A stretch of 64,000 bases of DNA from an uncultured Phascolarctobacterium sp. (GTDB taxonomy: Bacteria > Bacillota > Negativicutes > Acidaminococcales > Acidaminococcaceae): contig UQWU01000003.1 in the NCBI GenBank assembly GCA_900544885.1, positions 1-64,000 on the forward strand, given 5' to 3'. Shown one piece after another: positions 43,579 to 51,961 of the stretch (positions within the stretch are counted from its first letter, which is position 1; every line of letters begins with the position of its first letter). The notes beneath the pieces were generated by a model. That model saw only the letters and a program-made list of their open reading frames with translations, was not told the DNA's origin and searched no databases. Made by a program: the position numbers and the translations under genes.

Positions 43579-44955
43579 AACGTAAATATATTTCAGTACG
43601 AATATTACAGCCAGAGCATAAATAATCCAGCTGGTTTTTTTAGTTTTATAAGCACCTGTTACCAGATTGATGATTACATAGGAAATAACACCCATGGAAA
43701 TACCCTCAGAAATAGAATACATGAAGGGCATTGCAATAGCAGCGATGAAAGCAGGTACAGCTTCAGTGAAATCTTCGAAATCGATACGCAGCAAGCTGCT
43801 TACCATCAAGAAGCCTACAACTACTAATGCAGGAGCAGTAGCAAATGCAGGAATAGCCAAGAAGATAGGTGCTAAGAATAAGCTTACTAAGAACAGGAAT
43901 GCGACAACGATGGATGTCAAACCAGTACGGCCGCCTGCAGCAACACCGGCACTGGATTCAACGAAGGTAGTAACAGTAGAAGTACCCAAAACAGCACCAC
44001 CGGTAGTAGCGATGGAGTCAGCTAAAAGTGCACCTTCAATTTTCGGCAGCTTGCCATCTTTATCCAACATATCTGCTTTAGAAGCAACACCAATCAAAGT
44101 GCCCAAAGTATCGAACAGGTCAACAAACATAAAGCTCAACATAATAGTGATAAAATTAAAGGTAGCAATTGCACTGAAGTCCAAATGCATAAAGGTCGGA
44201 GCCAGACTCGGAATGCTGATACCATTGGAGAAGTTAGGCATTACAGAAAAAGCACCCAGCTTCGGATCAGGTACATACAGTCCTGTCAGTTCGCATGCCA
44301 TGCCCATCACCCAGGTAAACAAGATACCCAGTAAAATACCACCGGGAACTTTTTTAGCCAGCAGAGCAGCTGTAATCAAGATACCGATAATTGCCAATAA
44401 TGCACCAATACCGGTATGGCAGAAGGAACCATCAGCCAAAGCAGCTTTGAACGGATACAGACCTACCAAGGTCGGACCATCAACAACAATTTTGGAGTTT
44501 TGCAGACCGATGAAAGCAATGAACAGGCCGATACCACTAGTAACACCGAATTTCAAAGCAGGCGGAATGCAATTAAACAGTGCTTCACGTACCTTAGTCA
44601 AAGACAAGATAATGAATAAGATACCTTCTACAAATACTGCAGCCAACGCTACTTTCCAAGAATAGCCCATTTGACCACAAACAGTGTATGCAAAGAAAGC
44701 ATTTAAACCCATACCCGGTGCCAAAGCAAAGGGATAATTAGACAGTACAGCCATTACTACGCAACCTAAAACCGCACCTAAAGCAGTAGCAGTAAAGACA
44801 GCACCTGCATCCATACCGGTAGAACCAAGGATACCCGGGTTAACAGCCAAAATATAAGCCATAGTCATAAAGGTAGTCAAACCAGCAATAATTTCGGTTT
44901 TTACTGAAGTTTGATGTTCTTTCAGCTTAAATGTTTTCTCTAAAAATTCAATCAT
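43576..44955 (-). CDS. NCS2-family hypoxanthine/guanine (AzgA-like) permease
   Basis: Inner-membrane purine:proton symporter. The 459 residues hold 12-14 membrane helices with ITAGLTTFMTMAYILAVNPGIL (helix 1), GLNAFFAYTV, and TSTVTTFVESSAGVAAGGRTGLTS, the QNxG/AxxxES region of AzgA/PbuG-type NCS2 carriers. ATG 44955 has AGGAGG upstream. A purine riboswitch might be expected, but the short leader (44956-45033) has no such core. It works with ade downstream to use adenine or hypoxanthine. Confidence 0.92.
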   Translation of the reverse strand: MIEFLEKTFKLKEHQTSVKTEIIAGLTTFMTMAYILAVNPGILGSTGMDAGAVFTATALGAVLGCVVMAVLSNYPFALAPGMGLNAFFAYTVCGQMGYSWKVALAAVFVEGILFIILSLTKVREALFNCIPPALKFGVTSGIGLFIAFIGLQNSKIVVDGPTLVGLYPFKAALADGSFCHTGIGALLAIIGILITAALLAKKVPGGILLGILFTWVMGMACELTGLYVPDPKLGAFSVMPNFSNGISIPSLAPTFMHLDFSAIATFNFITIMLSFMFVDLFDTLGTLIGVASKADMLDKDGKLPKIEGALLADSIATTGGAVLGTSTVTTFVESSAGVAAGGRTGLTSIVVAFLFLVSLFLAPIFLAIPAFATAPALVVVGFLMVSSLLRIDFEDFTEAVPAFIAAIAMPFMYSISEGISMGVISYVIINLVTGAYKTKKTSWIIYALAVIFVLKYIYV

Positions 44956-44977
44956 AAATACGCCTCCTAAAAAAATT

Positions 44978-45000
44978 ATTTTCACTATAAAAGTGATTAG
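44978..45000 (-). terminator. Weak hairpin with U-tract between map and the permease gene
   Basis: Minus RNA UCACU/AGUGA with a five-base loop, followed by AAAUAAUUUUUUU. Short stem, so termination is likely partial. Confidence 0.4.
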
Positions 45001-45033
45001 GATATTTTCAGCCGAGTACTACGGCCTAAGACC

Positions 45034-45894
45034 TTAGTAAGTTAAAATTTCCGGACCATTTTCAGTAATCAGGATGGTATGCTCCCATTGTGCAGATAAG
45101 CTTCCATCCTGAGTATAAACAGTCCAATCATTAGCCGCATCAACGAAAACATCACGGCGGCCAATATTAATCATCGGTTCAATGGTAAAAATCATACCCG
45201 GTGCTAAAATCATACCGGTTTTTCGTTTACCTACGTGACAAACGAAAGGATCTTCATGGAATTCCACACCCACACCATGACCACCGAATTCGGTTACAAC
45301 GCTGTAACCATGCTTACGAGCCAATTGAGAAACAGCAGCACCGATATCGCCTAATTGTGCCCAAGGTTGTGCTGCCTCGACAGCTTTAACTAGGCATTGT
45401 TTAGCAATAGCAACTAAGTCTGCAGCCGGCTTAGCAACCTTACCGATCATAAACATACGGGAAGCATCAGCATAATAACCTTTATAAATAGTAGACACGT
45501 CAACATTGACAATATCACCACTGCGCAGAATATCATCCTTGCTGGGAATACCATGACAAACCTGATCATTTATAGAGGTGCAAACGCTTTTAGGGAAACC
45601 GCAGAAGCCTAAAGGAGCCGGAGTAGCATCATGAGCAATAGTAAACTCATAAACAATGCGGTCAATCTCTTCCGTAGACATCCCTGCTTTAATATGTTTA
45701 GCAACCTCGTCTAAGATAGCGGTATTGATTTTGCAAGCTTCACGAATGCCGGCAATCTGTTCCGGAGTTTTAATCATTTCACGTGTAGGAACTTCAAAAC
45801 CCTGTTTCTGCAAAAAGCTCAGCTTCTTATCATTCATTTCATGACATTCAGAATATGGCTTTTGACTTCCACACCAACATAATTTCTCTTCCAT
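45034..45894 (-). CDS. map: Methionine aminopeptidase type I with N-terminal SEC-C zinc motif
   Basis: Removes the initiator methionine. The 286 residues begin with a SEC-C type zinc-binding motif (CWCGSQKPYSECH), then a catalytic pita-bread domain with metal ligands in VNVDVSTIYKGYYADASR (two aspartates), TEFGGHGVGVEFHEDP (histidine), MIFTIEPMI and SAQWEHTILI (glutamates). SEC-C-containing MAPs exist in some Firmicutes and plausibly aid ribosome binding. ATG 45894 rather than the adjacent 45897 gives better GGAG spacing. Confidence 0.95.
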   Translation of the reverse strand: MEEKLCWCGSQKPYSECHEMNDKKLSFLQKQGFEVPTREMIKTPEQIAGIREACKINTAILDEVAKHIKAGMSTEEIDRIVYEFTIAHDATPAPLGFCGFPKSVCTSINDQVCHGIPSKDDILRSGDIVNVDVSTIYKGYYADASRMFMIGKVAKPAADLVAIAKQCLVKAVEAAQPWAQLGDIGAAVSQLARKHGYSVVTEFGGHGVGVEFHEDPFVCHVGKRKTGMILAPGMIFTIEPMINIGRRDVFVDAANDWTVYTQDGSLSAQWEHTILITENGPEILTY

Positions 45895-45897
45895 CAT

Positions 45898-46206
45898 GTT
45901 CTCCTATTCTTTAAAATTATTTTGTAAAGTATTAAATAGTTTACATAGCTTCTTATATTTTACCACAATTCTAGCACCTTTTCACGTGCGTATTTTTACT
46001 ATTTTTGCCGTTTTTCGTTTCAGAGCCTAAACCTTGCGTAATATAATTATGGTTATACAGTTTAAAGTATTATACTAACACGAAGAATATTTCCATGTCC
46101 ATAGCTAATTAAGAGAAAAATAATCTTCATCTACTAAAATCTTATTACAAAGGTAAGTCTTTTATGATAAAATTACTTTATATTACTTAAACGAGGAGAA
46201 ATTTCT
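45898..46206. other. Intergenic between divergent map and dedA
   Basis: A 309-nt AT-rich gap. It should hold promoters for both genes, but only poor -10-like sequences are visible (for example TATACT on the plus strand near 46070). I see no RNA gene, repeat or small ORF. Confidence 0.5.
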
Positions 46207-46857
46207 ATGGAACAATATTTACTTTATTTCGTTGACATTATCCTACATTTAGATAAGCATCTGCCGGAAATCATGATGGCTTATGGTCATTTGATTTATG
46301 CAATCTTATTTTTAGTAGTTTTCTGCGAAACAGGTTTAGTAGTTACCCCATTTCTGCCCGGTGACTCTCTGCTCTTTGCCTGCGGTGCCTTAGCTGCGAC
46401 TGCACCGGAAGGTATGGATATCAAAATCATTACTTTGATTTTCCTAGTATCTTCTATTCTCGGCGACGCCTGCAACTATATGATTGGTGAAAAGCTAGGT
46501 TTGCACATGATTAATGCCAAACATAGCTTAATAAAAAAAGAGCATATTGATAAAGCCAGTGCGTTCTATGAAAAGCATGGTCACAAAGCTATTTTCTTAG
46601 CCCGCTTCGTGCCCATAGTCCGCACCTTTGCACCATTTGTAGCAGGTATCGGTAAAATGCACTATCTCACCTTTGCACACTACAATGTTATCGGTGCTGT
46701 AGTCTGGGTATTCTTATTTGTCGGTGGCGGTTACTTCTTTGGTAACATCCCTGTTGTTAAACATAACTTTACCCTTGTTACTTTAGGTATCGTTATTTTC
46801 TCTTTGTTACCTATGATTTATGAATTGTTTATCAAAAAGCTCTTAGGCAAAGCATAA
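46207..46857 (+). CDS. DedA-family membrane protein
   Basis: A 216-residue SNARE-associated/VTT-domain protein. Conserved ETGLVVTPFLPGDSLLFACGAL at about 44-65 and FYEKHGHKAIFLARFVPIVRTFAPFVAG at about 118-145, with the essential arginines, are diagnostic. Members act in lipid carrier recycling and proton-dependent membrane homeostasis. RBS ACGAGGAG precedes the ATG; the threonine aldolase gene follows by 24 bases. Confidence 0.93.
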   Translation: MEQYLLYFVDIILHLDKHLPEIMMAYGHLIYAILFLVVFCETGLVVTPFLPGDSLLFACGALAATAPEGMDIKIITLIFLVSSILGDACNYMIGEKLGLHMINAKHSLIKKEHIDKASAFYEKHGHKAIFLARFVPIVRTFAPFVAGIGKMHYLTFAHYNVIGAVVWVFLFVGGGYFFGNIPVVKHNFTLVTLGIVIFSLLPMIYELFIKKLLGKA

Positions 46858-46881
46858 TAATTTCTCTTGAGGAGGTAAATA

Positions 46882-47916
46882 ATGTATAGATTTAATTCCG
46901 ATTATACCGAAGGCTGTCATCCTAATATTTTAAAAGCCTTGCTTGAAACCAACATGGAGCAAACTGACGGTTATGGCTTAGACCCATTCTGTGATACAGC
47001 ACGCACTAAAATCAAAGAAACATTTTCCTGCCCTGATGCTGATGTGCATTTTCTCATCGGCGGAACTCAAACTAACTTAACAGTTATCTGTGCTGCTTTA
47101 CGTCCGCATCAAGCTGTTTTCGGTACTACCATCAGCCATATTAATACTCATGAAGCCGGTGCTATCGAACACGTCTGTCACCGCGTCTTACCTTTACCAC
47201 ATAAAGATGGTAAGCTGACTGCCGAACAAATCAGAGCAGAATGGCATAAATACGCTACAGATCCCAGCCGTGAACATTGGGCTCAACCGAAAATGGTTTA
47301 CATCTCCCAACCTACTGAAATAGGCAGTATGTATTCTAAAAAAGAGTTGCAGGATTTATACGCTGCCTGCCAAGAATCCGGCTTATATCTCTTTATCGAT
47401 GGTGCCCGCTTAGGCTATGCTCTCGGTGCTCCCGATAACGATATTACTCCTGCTGAATTAGCCGCTAACTGCGATGTATTCTATATTGGCGGCACTAAAT
47501 GCGGTTTATTATTCGGCGAAGCTGTTGTTATCAACAACCCTGCCTTAAAACCAGATTTCCGTACTATTGCTAAACAATGCGGTGCTATTTTAGCTAAAGG
47601 ACGCCTTTTAGGTGTTCAATTCGCCACCGTCTTCACCGACAACCTGTATTTTGAAATCTGTGGCAAAGCAACCCGCCAAGCACTTTTAATTCGCGATGCT
47701 TTAAGAGCCCAAGGATTCAAATTCGTCACCGACTCTCCCACTAACCAACAATTCGTTATTTTAACTCCTGCACAATACGACCTTTTAAGCCAAGACTTTG
47801 CACTAAGCTTAAATGAATATCTTCCCGACGGTAATTACAGCGTCCGTATCTGTACTAGCTGGGCTACTAAAGAGGAAGAAATGAATAAATTAATCGACTT
47901 AATTAAAACCTTATAA
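46882..47916 (+). CDS. Low-specificity L-threonine aldolase/beta-eliminating lyase family
   Basis: PLP-dependent enzyme cleaving threonine or allo-threonine to glycine and acetaldehyde. The 344-residue protein has YTEGCHPNILKAL near the N-terminus, FIDGARLGYALGAP (PLP aspartate) and PLP lysine in YIGGTKCGLLFGEA near 210. RBS GGAGGTAA precedes the ATG. Other beta-eliminating lyases share this fold, so the exact substrate is a family-level inference. Confidence 0.9.
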   Translation: MYRFNSDYTEGCHPNILKALLETNMEQTDGYGLDPFCDTARTKIKETFSCPDADVHFLIGGTQTNLTVICAALRPHQAVFGTTISHINTHEAGAIEHVCHRVLPLPHKDGKLTAEQIRAEWHKYATDPSREHWAQPKMVYISQPTEIGSMYSKKELQDLYAACQESGLYLFIDGARLGYALGAPDNDITPAELAANCDVFYIGGTKCGLLFGEAVVINNPALKPDFRTIAKQCGAILAKGRLLGVQFATVFTDNLYFEICGKATRQALLIRDALRAQGFKFVTDSPTNQQFVILTPAQYDLLSQDFALSLNEYLPDGNYSVRICTSWATKEEEMNKLIDLIKTL

Positions 47917-47930
47917 TATTTCAAAATCAT

Positions 47931-47975
47931 AAAAGCTCTGTTTTCGTCAAACTGCGAAAGCAGAGCTTCTTTTTA
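47931..47975 (+). terminator. Terminator after the threonine aldolase gene
   Basis: AAAGCTCTG pairs with CAGAGCTT around TTTTCGTCAAACTGCGAAAG, then CTTTTT; inner TTTCG/CGAAA extends the stem. Confidence 0.85.
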
Positions 47976-47982
47976 TCCCAAC

Positions 47983-48678
47983 TCAGATGATTTGTGTTAA
48001 CTTAAATTTTTGCGTATCACAAGATACTAATTTATAGTTTACGCCCTGTCGTTCTCCTTCAAAGGTCAGAACATGATTTTCACCACCATGAATATGACCG
48101 TACACACAATAATTTACGGCGTATGCTTCTAGCAAATCAGTAAATGCCGTCTGCTCATCAGCAGCAAACAATGGAGGATAGTGTAAAGCAACCACAATGC
48201 TTGCAGCCTGCTGTTTCTTAGCAGCATCTAAAGACATCTGCAAACGAATCGCTTCCCGCTTATAAATTTTTTCGTCTTCAGGCGTAAAATTTTCTGCTGA
48301 CGGCAGTACCCAACCTCTAGTACCACAAACAGCAACATCACCTACCATAATGCAATCATTTTGAATGAAGTCAAAATCAGCACCATACATTTGCTGCATT
48401 TTATTCAAGCCAGACCACCAATAATCATGATTGCCACGCAATAACAGCTTACGTCCAGGAAGAGCGGCAATCCAAGCTAAATCCTCTGCTGCTTCCTTCA
48501 GTCCCATTGCCCAGGAAATATCACCACAAATAATTACAGTGTCCTCGACAGTTACCTGTTCCAACCAATTATCTTTTATCTGCTTCTTATGCTGCAGCCA
48601 ATGCTCGCCAAAAATTTCCATAGGCTTCTTTGGCGGTTCACCAGATAAATGCAAATCACCAATTGCGTAAATATGCAT
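47983..48678 (-). CDS. Calcineurin-like metallophosphoesterase
   Basis: A 231-residue two-metal phosphoesterase. Ligand motifs appear in order: IGDLHLSG (D, H), CGDISWAMG (D), LRGNHDYWW (N, H), VALHYPP (H) and YGHIHGGEN (GHxH). Cytoplasmic, substrate unknown. It starts seven bases after the HAD phosphatase stop and is probably co-transcribed. Confidence 0.92.
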   Translation of the reverse strand: MHIYAIGDLHLSGEPPKKPMEIFGEHWLQHKKQIKDNWLEQVTVEDTVIICGDISWAMGLKEAAEDLAWIAALPGRKLLLRGNHDYWWSGLNKMQQMYGADFDFIQNDCIMVGDVAVCGTRGWVLPSAENFTPEDEKIYKREAIRLQMSLDAAKKQQAASIVVALHYPPLFAADEQTAFTDLLEAYAVNYCVYGHIHGGENHVLTFEGERQGVNYKLVSCDTQKFKLTQII

Positions 48679-48685
48679 ACCTACC

Positions 48686-49348
48686 TCACATATTATTTAA
48701 CAAAAATGCTCTTAACTCAGCAACGGTTTCTACATAATGCTCTACACCGACTTCCTGTAATTCGGCTAAGCTACCAAAGCCAAAACCGACACCAATGCAG
48801 GCAATACCATTCGCATGAGCTGAAATGACATCCTCACGTCTATCACCGATTAAAACAGTAACTGCTTTTTCTTCGTCAGCAATAATATTCCATTTTTTTA
48901 GAGCATTAGCTACTACAATTTCTTTTTTATCCATTTTGCCGTCTAAAGTACAGCCACTGATATCCTCAAGATATTTTCTGAAATCAAAATGTTCGGCAAT
49001 ACGTTCAGCAAACACCTCAGGCTTACCTGTTGCCATACCTAAACGGAAGTTACGTTGCTGTAATTCCGCTAACAGCTCCGGCATTCCCGGATAAACCTTA
49101 TTTTCCCAAATACCAATATCAGTATAACGTTCACGATAAAAAGCCACTGCTTTTTCTGCTTCTGCATCAGTCATTTGAAAATATTTTTTATAGCTGGCGC
49201 GCAACGGAGGTCCGATAAAAACCTGTAATTTTTTTAAATCAGGCTCGTCAATACCCATATTATGCAACCCATATTGTACGCATTTAGTAATACCTTCAGC
49301 AGAATTAGTTAAAGTTCCATCTAAATCAAAAAGCAAATTTTTATACAT
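48686..49348 (-). CDS. HAD-superfamily phosphatase (phosphoglycolate phosphatase-like)
   Basis: A 220-residue enzyme with HAD motif I LFDLDGTLTNS (nucleophile D8 and D10), motif II as MATGKPEVFA, motif III lysine in MDKKEIV and motif IV IGDRREDVISA. The helical cap between residues 18 and 85 makes it subfamily IA, like Gph or PpaX. Substrate uncertain. Confidence 0.9.
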   Translation of the reverse strand: MYKNLLFDLDGTLTNSAEGITKCVQYGLHNMGIDEPDLKKLQVFIGPPLRASYKKYFQMTDAEAEKAVAFYRERYTDIGIWENKVYPGMPELLAELQQRNFRLGMATGKPEVFAERIAEHFDFRKYLEDISGCTLDGKMDKKEIVVANALKKWNIIADEEKAVTVLIGDRREDVISAHANGIACIGVGFGFGSLAELQEVGVEHYVETVAELRAFLLNNM

Positions 49349-49400
49349 TATGCCAAGCTCCTAAATTCATATAATCGTATTATTACTATTATAACATAAA

Positions 49401-49440
49401 ATAAAACGGATGCCTAAGCTATCTTGCCTACGCATCCGTT
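49401..49440 (-). terminator. Terminator after the pseudopilin operon
   Basis: Minus RNA AACGGAUGC pairs with GCAUCCGUU (inner UAGG/CUUA partial), followed by UUAUUUUAU. Confidence 0.85.
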
Positions 49441-49445
49441 TCAGG

Positions 49446-50366
49446 TTATGTAAAGACTTTTGACGAAAACGGCGCTACAACGTTCTCATCAGGAATTAAC
49501 TCGGCATTGCCCTTGAGTGTTATGTTTTTAGCAATAACTAACCCCTTGATTTTGCATCCAGGATGGATGACCACTTCACCATAAGCAATGATTAAAGCAT
49601 TATCCAAACATACATTATCATGAATCCTAATATTACCACCAGAGCTAATCAAAACAATCCTATCTGGAAATTCGCTATTGCTCTCCAGGTCAATAGATCC
49701 TGTATTACTAAATAAAGTTGAACCCTTAATTAAGCTGTTGCAAGGAAATTGTATTCCTATTTTTTTACAATAATAAAACTGGCTTGATAAACCATTCTTT
49801 TTTATATCCACGCCATCTATACTTGTAATAGATTTATCACGCAAAAAATCTACTTGTGGAGGCTTCACTTCTTCTAATGATTGTGCTTGCATATATATTG
49901 AAGCGTCCTCTGGTAAATATTCTGCACCGGTTATTTTATTTGCAAATAAAACGCAATTCCCTGCTACTTGCTTTTGCCTAGGATCAACAGTATAAGTAAC
50001 TTGTGTTCTACTATGAATAGTATCCGGCTGATCCGAAGAAATCGTTGAAACAGAAAAACTATTAAATCGATTATCTTTACTATATTTACTTTCACCGATA
50101 ACTTTTACTTCACTATTACCGGGTTGCAACCGACCTGTGAACCAAAGATATTCACCCTCCGGCCAACTATACTTTGACTGTTGACGAAACATAGAGCTAC
50201 ATAGAAGCCGCAGCTGATAATTATGAATAAAAAACTGCTGTTTTTTCTGCTCCTCTAAGCAGCTAAAAGCTGCTATCTGTGCTAATACTACTAAAATAAA
50301 ACAAATCATCAGCAAGGGATAGCTGATACTACCGCGAGCTTTATTCATATCTGCATTGTACTGCAT
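49446..50366 (-). CDS. Hypothetical pilus-operon protein, membrane-anchored with repeat-like C-terminus
   Basis: A 306-residue protein with an N-terminal membrane helix (about 15-35, YPLLMICFILVVLAQIAAF) resembling the PilX-type minor-component start. The C-terminal half (about 205-290) has a regular short-strand pattern: SLIKGSTLFSNTGSIDLESN, then IVLISSGGNIRIHDNV and VVIHPGCKIKGLVIAKNITL, like a bactofilin-type beta-helix. It overlaps the previous gene by 26 bases and is last of the operon. No family recognised. It may be an extracytoplasmic assembly or capping component (inference). Confidence 0.65.
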   Translation of the reverse strand: MQYNADMNKARGSISYPLLMICFILVVLAQIAAFSCLEEQKKQQFFIHNYQLRLLCSSMFRQQSKYSWPEGEYLWFTGRLQPGNSEVKVIGESKYSKDNRFNSFSVSTISSDQPDTIHSRTQVTYTVDPRQKQVAGNCVLFANKITGAEYLPEDASIYMQAQSLEEVKPPQVDFLRDKSITSIDGVDIKKNGLSSQFYYCKKIGIQFPCNSLIKGSTLFSNTGSIDLESNSEFPDRIVLISSGGNIRIHDNVCLDNALIIAYGEVVIHPGCKIKGLVIAKNITLKGNAELIPDENVVAPFSSKVFT

Positions 50367-50859
50367 TATTACAGTAGATTAAGCCACAAAAATCTTTCCT
50401 GCGCTGTCCGTTTTTTAAAGTAAACTGCACAAGAATTTCTTTTTCCTTCGGAATGCTGACTTTCCAATGAACAAGGGTATTTTTCTCTAAAAAAAGTGGA
50501 TTAACACCGCTACTATAAGCATTAATAGTCTTCTTATACAAACCGCCGTTGTTGCGATAAAGCTCTATCTGCTTATTGCCATAGATGGTTTGATACTTAA
50601 TAATACCATTTGCATTAATAATTACCTTATGACTGTTTAAGCCAAGCTCCTTTTCTAAATGACTAAGCATATATCTACCAGCATCCTGTAATTCTATTTC
50701 TTGTTTCTGATATTGCCAGTAATACATGAAGCGGGAACTTGCCGTACTGCAAATGACACTTAACAATGCAAGTATACAGAAAGCAAAAACCACATCTAAA
50801 AGTACGAAGCCTGCTCTACTTTTCCTGGACCTGCAGTAAATTACATTGGAATTCCCCAT
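50341..50859 (-). CDS. Pseudopilin-like minor protein (GspJ/ComGF-like)
   Basis: A 172-residue protein beginning with a basic leader and hydrophobic helix: RKSRAGFVLLDVVFAFCILALLSVI, matching a type IV pilin N-terminus (cleavage after G17, with aspartate instead of the usual E5). The remainder is mixed beta, with no cysteine pair. It overlaps both neighbours (44 bases upstream, 26 downstream). It is probably a minor pseudopilin initiating fibre assembly (inference). Confidence 0.7.
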   Translation of the reverse strand: MGNSNVIYCRSRKSRAGFVLLDVVFAFCILALLSVICSTASSRFMYYWQYQKQEIELQDAGRYMLSHLEKELGLNSHKVIINANGIIKYQTIYGNKQIELYRNNGGLYKKTINAYSSGVNPLFLEKNTLVHWKVSIPKEKEILVQFTLKNGQRRKDFCGLIYCNNAVQCRYE

Positions 50860-51118
50860 CAGTTACTTGCACCTCCACTAATTTCAGACCATTGCTATCA
50901 ATAAAACGTCTACTTATTTTATAGCGATTACTCATATCAGCGACTTCTATACCTGCCAAATTTTGCTCAGCAAGCTGTAACGTCTCTGTTAATTTTCCGG
51001 AAACCTCTAAAATACGTAACGCTTTAATAAACACAACCGCAGAGGAAACCAGTAGAGTTATGCATAATGAAAAAATTAATAATTCCTGTAAGCAGATAAA
51101 GCCATTATTTTGTTTCAT
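50816..51118 (-). CDS. Small pseudopilin-like protein (ComGE/GspI-like)
   Basis: A 100-residue protein with MKQNNGFICLQELLIFSLCI, a prepilin-type N-terminus (G6 then F, with E11-like glutamate) and one helix to residue 30. ATG 51118 is chosen because AAGGA lies nine bases upstream; a frame 11 codons longer has no such site. It overlaps the previous gene by 14 bases. Confidence 0.65.
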   Translation of the reverse strand: MKQNNGFICLQELLIFSLCITLLVSSAVVFIKALRILEVSGKLTETLQLAEQNLAGIEVADMSNRYKISRRFIDSNGLKLVEVQVTDGEFQCNLLQVQEK

Positions 51119-51629
51119 TAATGCTAATCCTTCCTGTAACCGGCTGGACATTCAGATAACAAGCATATCCTGGTAGTTTTCTATGGCATAATACATACGC
51201 TCCTGTTTTTGTAGGGGTACCATTAGGATAATATGTCAGAGCATAAATATCTTCCGAAAAATAAACATCACCACAGCCAAAATTTTTAAACCTTACCACA
51301 CGTTTTACTTCTTCATTAAACTGATAGCCATTATAAATCCAATAAGCACTACGATTGCCATCGGAAGTAGCCAAATCCCATACCTTTTGCGATCCTTTAA
51401 ATAAGGCTCGCTCCTGTATTTCATGCAAATCAGCTGCCAAAATATGAGCCACTAAACGTACTTGGTTTTTATAACAGTATTCCTGCCACTTGTTAGCCTG
51501 AATAAATAATGTTCCTACAGCAAACAGAAAAATTGCCACAGCAGCTAAGATTTCTACGAGAATATACCCTTGCTGCTTACGGTTTGATGCTATTGCTTCC
51601 CGGAGAGGTGATTTCCATGCCCTTAGCAT
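51105..51629 (-). CDS. Pseudopilin (GspH/ComGD-like) with prepilin signal
   Basis: A 174-residue protein. After a 21-residue basic leader comes KQQG|YILVEILAAVAIFLFAVGTLF, a classic class III signal sequence with E5. ATG 51629 or GTG 51638 are both possible; neither has a good ribosome-binding site, so coupling to the upstream pilin gene (overlap about 50 bases) is likely. The C-terminal region ends CHRKLPGYACYLN with a possible disulfide. Confidence 0.7.
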   Translation of the reverse strand: MLRAWKSPLREAIASNRKQQGYILVEILAAVAIFLFAVGTLFIQANKWQEYCYKNQVRLVAHILAADLHEIQERALFKGSQKVWDLATSDGNRSAYWIYNGYQFNEEVKRVVRFKNFGCGDVYFSEDIYALTYYPNGTPTKTGAYVLCHRKLPGYACYLNVQPVTGRISINETK

Positions 51630-51951
51630 TTTTACCACTCAACTTATAGGTTGCACCTGCGACATCAGGATTATAGGTCATTTCTTCGCCTGTAGCATCC
51701 TTAAATTCCAGTTTGCCACCAAGATAATTACTATCTAATTCGGTTAGTGCAGTAGGCACTTTACCAGTATCAAGTCGATACATCTGAATAGCTTGGTCTA
51801 CAGCAGTCAAATCATTACTCAGCTTCGCATTTTTTACCTTGTCATTAGCACCTGAGAGTGAAGGCATCAGCATAGTTGCCATAATACCAATTAAAGCCGC
51901 AGCAGCTACAACTTCAATTAAGGTAAAGCCTTTTTGTCCACGTAAATTCAT
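51577..51951 (-). CDS. comGC: Major pseudopilin (ComGC/GspG-like)
   Basis: Main fibre subunit, 124 residues. The signal LRGQKG|FTLIEVVAAAALIGIMATML has the invariant glycine, phenylalanine and E5, followed by GspG-type features (KLSNDLTAVDQAIQMYRLDTGKVPTALTEL and LDSNYLGGKLEF). ATG 51951 is chosen because AGGAGG is six bases before it. It overlaps the ComGB-like stop region slightly through the Shine-Dalgarno only. Symbol is by analogy. Confidence 0.85.
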   Translation of the reverse strand: MNLRGQKGFTLIEVVAAAALIGIMATMLMPSLSGANDKVKNAKLSNDLTAVDQAIQMYRLDTGKVPTALTELDSNYLGGKLEFKDATGEEMTYNPDVAGATYKLSGKNAKGMEITSPGSNSIKP

Positions 51952-51961
51952 ATCCATCCTC

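Noticed and set aside
44956..45033. Purine riboswitch before the NCS2 permease
   Set aside because: The gap is only 78 nt and lacks the paired loops of the guanine/adenine aptamer; it just holds a small hairpin with U-tract.
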